Assembly: GCA_013694795.1 (NCBI GenBank)
Contig: JACDBS010000043.1
Coordinates: 1 to 6,739, forward strand
Reading direction: 5' to 3'
DNA from: Chloroflexota bacterium
GTDB lineage: Bacteria > Chloroflexota > Limnocylindria > QHBO01
DNA: 6,739 bases
The position numbers and the translations under genes are program-made. Positions 5,879-6,739 of the stretch are shown piece after piece. Below the pieces are notes generated by a model. That model did not search any database, was not told where the DNA came from, and was given only the letters and a program-made list of their open reading frames with translations. Position 1 is the first letter of the stretch. Every line of letters starts with the position of its first letter.

Positions 5879-6319
5879 ATGCAGAGGTCGATGGCGCGAG
5901 GTGTAAACGCTGGGCGACGAGGGCCGTGTGCCGGAAGCATGGCCTGGGCCTGGTTAGTGGCTCTCATGGTGGCGGGCTCCCTGACGGGGTGCCTGGGCAG
6001 CTCGCCGACGCCCACTCCCGACCCAACGCCGACCCCCTCGCCTGCGCCGACACCACCACCGATCCTCATCATCACCTCGCCCGAAGACGGTGACGTGGTG
6101 CGTAGCTCATCGGTCCAGGTGGTTGGGACGGCTCCGGCCGGCGCCGAGATTGTCCAGGACCTTCCATTGTTCGCGGACAGACGGACGAGTGCCGACGACA
6201 AGGGCGACTGGGTGTTGACCGTCGACCTCGAGGAGGGAGACAACGACCTCGTGTTCCGCATCGGTGACGACCAGGCTACCACGAAGACACTCCGCATCGT
6301 GTACGAGCCCGAGTCGTAG
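5879..6319 (+). CDS. secreted lipoprotein with Pro/Thr linker and Ig-like domain (146 aa)
   Basis: A predicted lipid-anchored extracytoplasmic protein. Residues 1-38 form a lipoprotein signal peptide: a positively charged lead containing RR (13-14), a hydrophobic core (MAWAWLVALMVAG) and the lipobox LTGC with lipidated C38. Residues 43-61 are a low-complexity Pro/Thr linker with repeated TP steps (SPTPTPDPTPTPSPAPTPPP), acting as a spacer from the membrane. The rest, about 62-146, is a single beta-sandwich Ig-like domain: ITSPEDGDVV, then VQVVGTAPAGAEI, then DDKGDWVLTVDLEEGDNDLVFRI (read in separate strands). This is the pattern of bacterial Ig-like or glucodextranase-B-like modules, which serve in binding or surface display. 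No catalytic domain is present. It is the only gene read on the plus strand here, divergent from the membrane protein and convergent with the squalene-cyclase-like gene. Ligand unknown. Confidence 0.85.
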   Translation: MQRSMARGVNAGRRGPCAGSMAWAWLVALMVAGSLTGCLGSSPTPTPDPTPTPSPAPTPPPILIITSPEDGDVVRSSSVQVVGTAPAGAEIVQDLPLFADRRTSADDKGDWVLTVDLEEGDNDLVFRIGDDQATTKTLRIVYEPES

Positions 6320-6385
6320 ACGGCTGTCCAGACCGCGGCAGGGATCTCCGGGTGGGCCGTCAGCCATTCCTCTGATCGTTGTCGT

Positions 6386-6399
6386 CACGGAAGGCCGTG
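6386..6399 (-). other. short hairpin between convergent genes
   Basis: CACGG (6386-6390), a four-base loop and CCGTG (6395-6399) lie four bases after the TAG at 6404 of the minus-strand gene, in the 84-base gap between convergent genes. A five-base-pair stem without a T-run is only a weak terminator candidate for either strand. Confidence 0.2.
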
Positions 6400-6403
6400 T
6401 GGG

Positions 6404-6739
6404 CTAACGGCCCCCGCTCACAACATCCGATGTGGCGCGCGACGCCAGCGCCCGGTCTTCCCGGCCCGCCCAGCGTAGCACGCGGAGGGCGCGGAGCGTG
6501 ATCCATCGGCTCGGCTTTCCCTCCGCCTCGCCGAAATCGACCAGCGATGCGTCGTGGTACGCGTGGGCGAGCGACCATCGGCCGTTCGCGTCGCGCTTCG
6601 ACTCGACGATGTCGAGGGCCTCGGCCATCCGCTCGTCCGGCTCCGGCCGAGCCTGCCGCAGGAAGTCGAGGACCCGCACCACGTCGTAGGGCCACGAGTA
6701 CGGGAACCCGATGTCGAGCCAGCGCTCCTGACCGATCTC
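6404..6739 (-). CDS. C-terminal part of a squalene-cyclase/prenyltransferase-repeat-like protein (5' end outside the window)
   Basis: The reading frame is open to the right edge, giving 111 residues up to the TAG at 6404-6406, so the gene is cut by the window rather than broken. The visible part starts QERWLDIGFPYSWPYDVV, continues with VRVLDFLRQARPEPDERM, then a repeat-like segment, SKRDANGRWSLAHAYHD, and ends PSRWITLRALRVLRWAGR before a polar tail. Helix pairs with 'DGxW'-like turns (here DANGRWS) and Trp-rich motifs are typical of the alpha/alpha toroid of terpenoid cyclase and prenyltransferase repeat proteins. Many soil bacteria carry such proteins as uncharacterised ORFs of about 300 residues. 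The DxDD catalytic motif of true hopene cyclases is not in the visible part, so an enzymatic role cannot be judged. The GTG at 6682 is an internal codon, not a start, because the frame and homologous-looking sequence continue upstream. Confidence 0.75.
   Translation of the reverse strand, partial: EIGQERWLDIGFPYSWPYDVVRVLDFLRQARPEPDERMAEALDIVESKRDANGRWSLAHAYHDASLVDFGEAEGKPSRWITLRALRVLRWAGREDRALASRATSDVVSGGR

Noticed and set aside
6006..6060. Pro/Thr codon repeats as a DNA tandem repeat or CRISPR-like array
   Set aside because: The repetition encodes the Pro/Thr linker of the lipoprotein, is short and irregular, and has no spacers.

Overview
This is a high-GC (visibly well above 60%) bacterial chromosomal window with long ORFs ending in G/C-rich codons, GTG as well as ATG starts, and Shine-Dalgarno sites. 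Gene content suggests a soil or freshwater member of the Chloroflexota or Actinomycetota: two zinc-finger class III nucleotide cyclases, a short helical 'MNAYTTHELAKIR' protein, a lipoprotein with a Pro/Thr linker, and a squalene-cyclase-like repeat protein. The lineage is an inference from gene style. There is no rRNA, tRNA, mobile element, CRISPR array or phage gene.

Layout. Positions 80-3616 (minus) hold a very large signalling protein: double zinc ribbon, class III cyclase domain, P-loop ATPase and a long TPR-like C-terminus. A short intergenic region (3617-3833) carries a possible promoter and, at its far end, a hairpin behind the next gene. Positions 3834-4046 (minus) encode a 70-residue protein of unknown function. 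Positions 4047-4234 are non-coding and contain a perfect 6-bp inverted repeat. Positions 4235-5044 (minus) encode a second, single-domain cyclase with its own four-cysteine N-terminal motif. It lies 48 bases downstream of, and probably in one operon with, a four-helix membrane protein (5093-5599, minus) resembling the CopD/DUF2269 group. A 279-base divergent region (5600-5878) separates these from a secreted lipoprotein with an Ig-like domain (5879-6319, plus). It faces the C-terminal part of a squalene-cyclase/prenyltransferase-repeat-like protein (6404-6739, minus) that continues past the right edge.

How the genes may work together. The common theme is cyclic-nucleotide signalling with metal-binding (probably Zn) sensory or structural modules. 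Both cyclases keep the two metal-binding Asp residues, the Lys of the substrate site and the Asn/Arg transition-state pair, so both look active. The large one couples a cyclase to an ATPase/TPR module, as in signal-transduction ATPases that lack a DNA-binding output domain. The small one probably shares a transcript with a membrane protein. No effector (CRP-like regulator, cNMP-gated channel) is encoded in the window. I did not find clear evidence for a wholly new system; the most worthwhile leads are the cyclase architectures, the cyclase/membrane-protein pair and several inverted repeats near gene starts.
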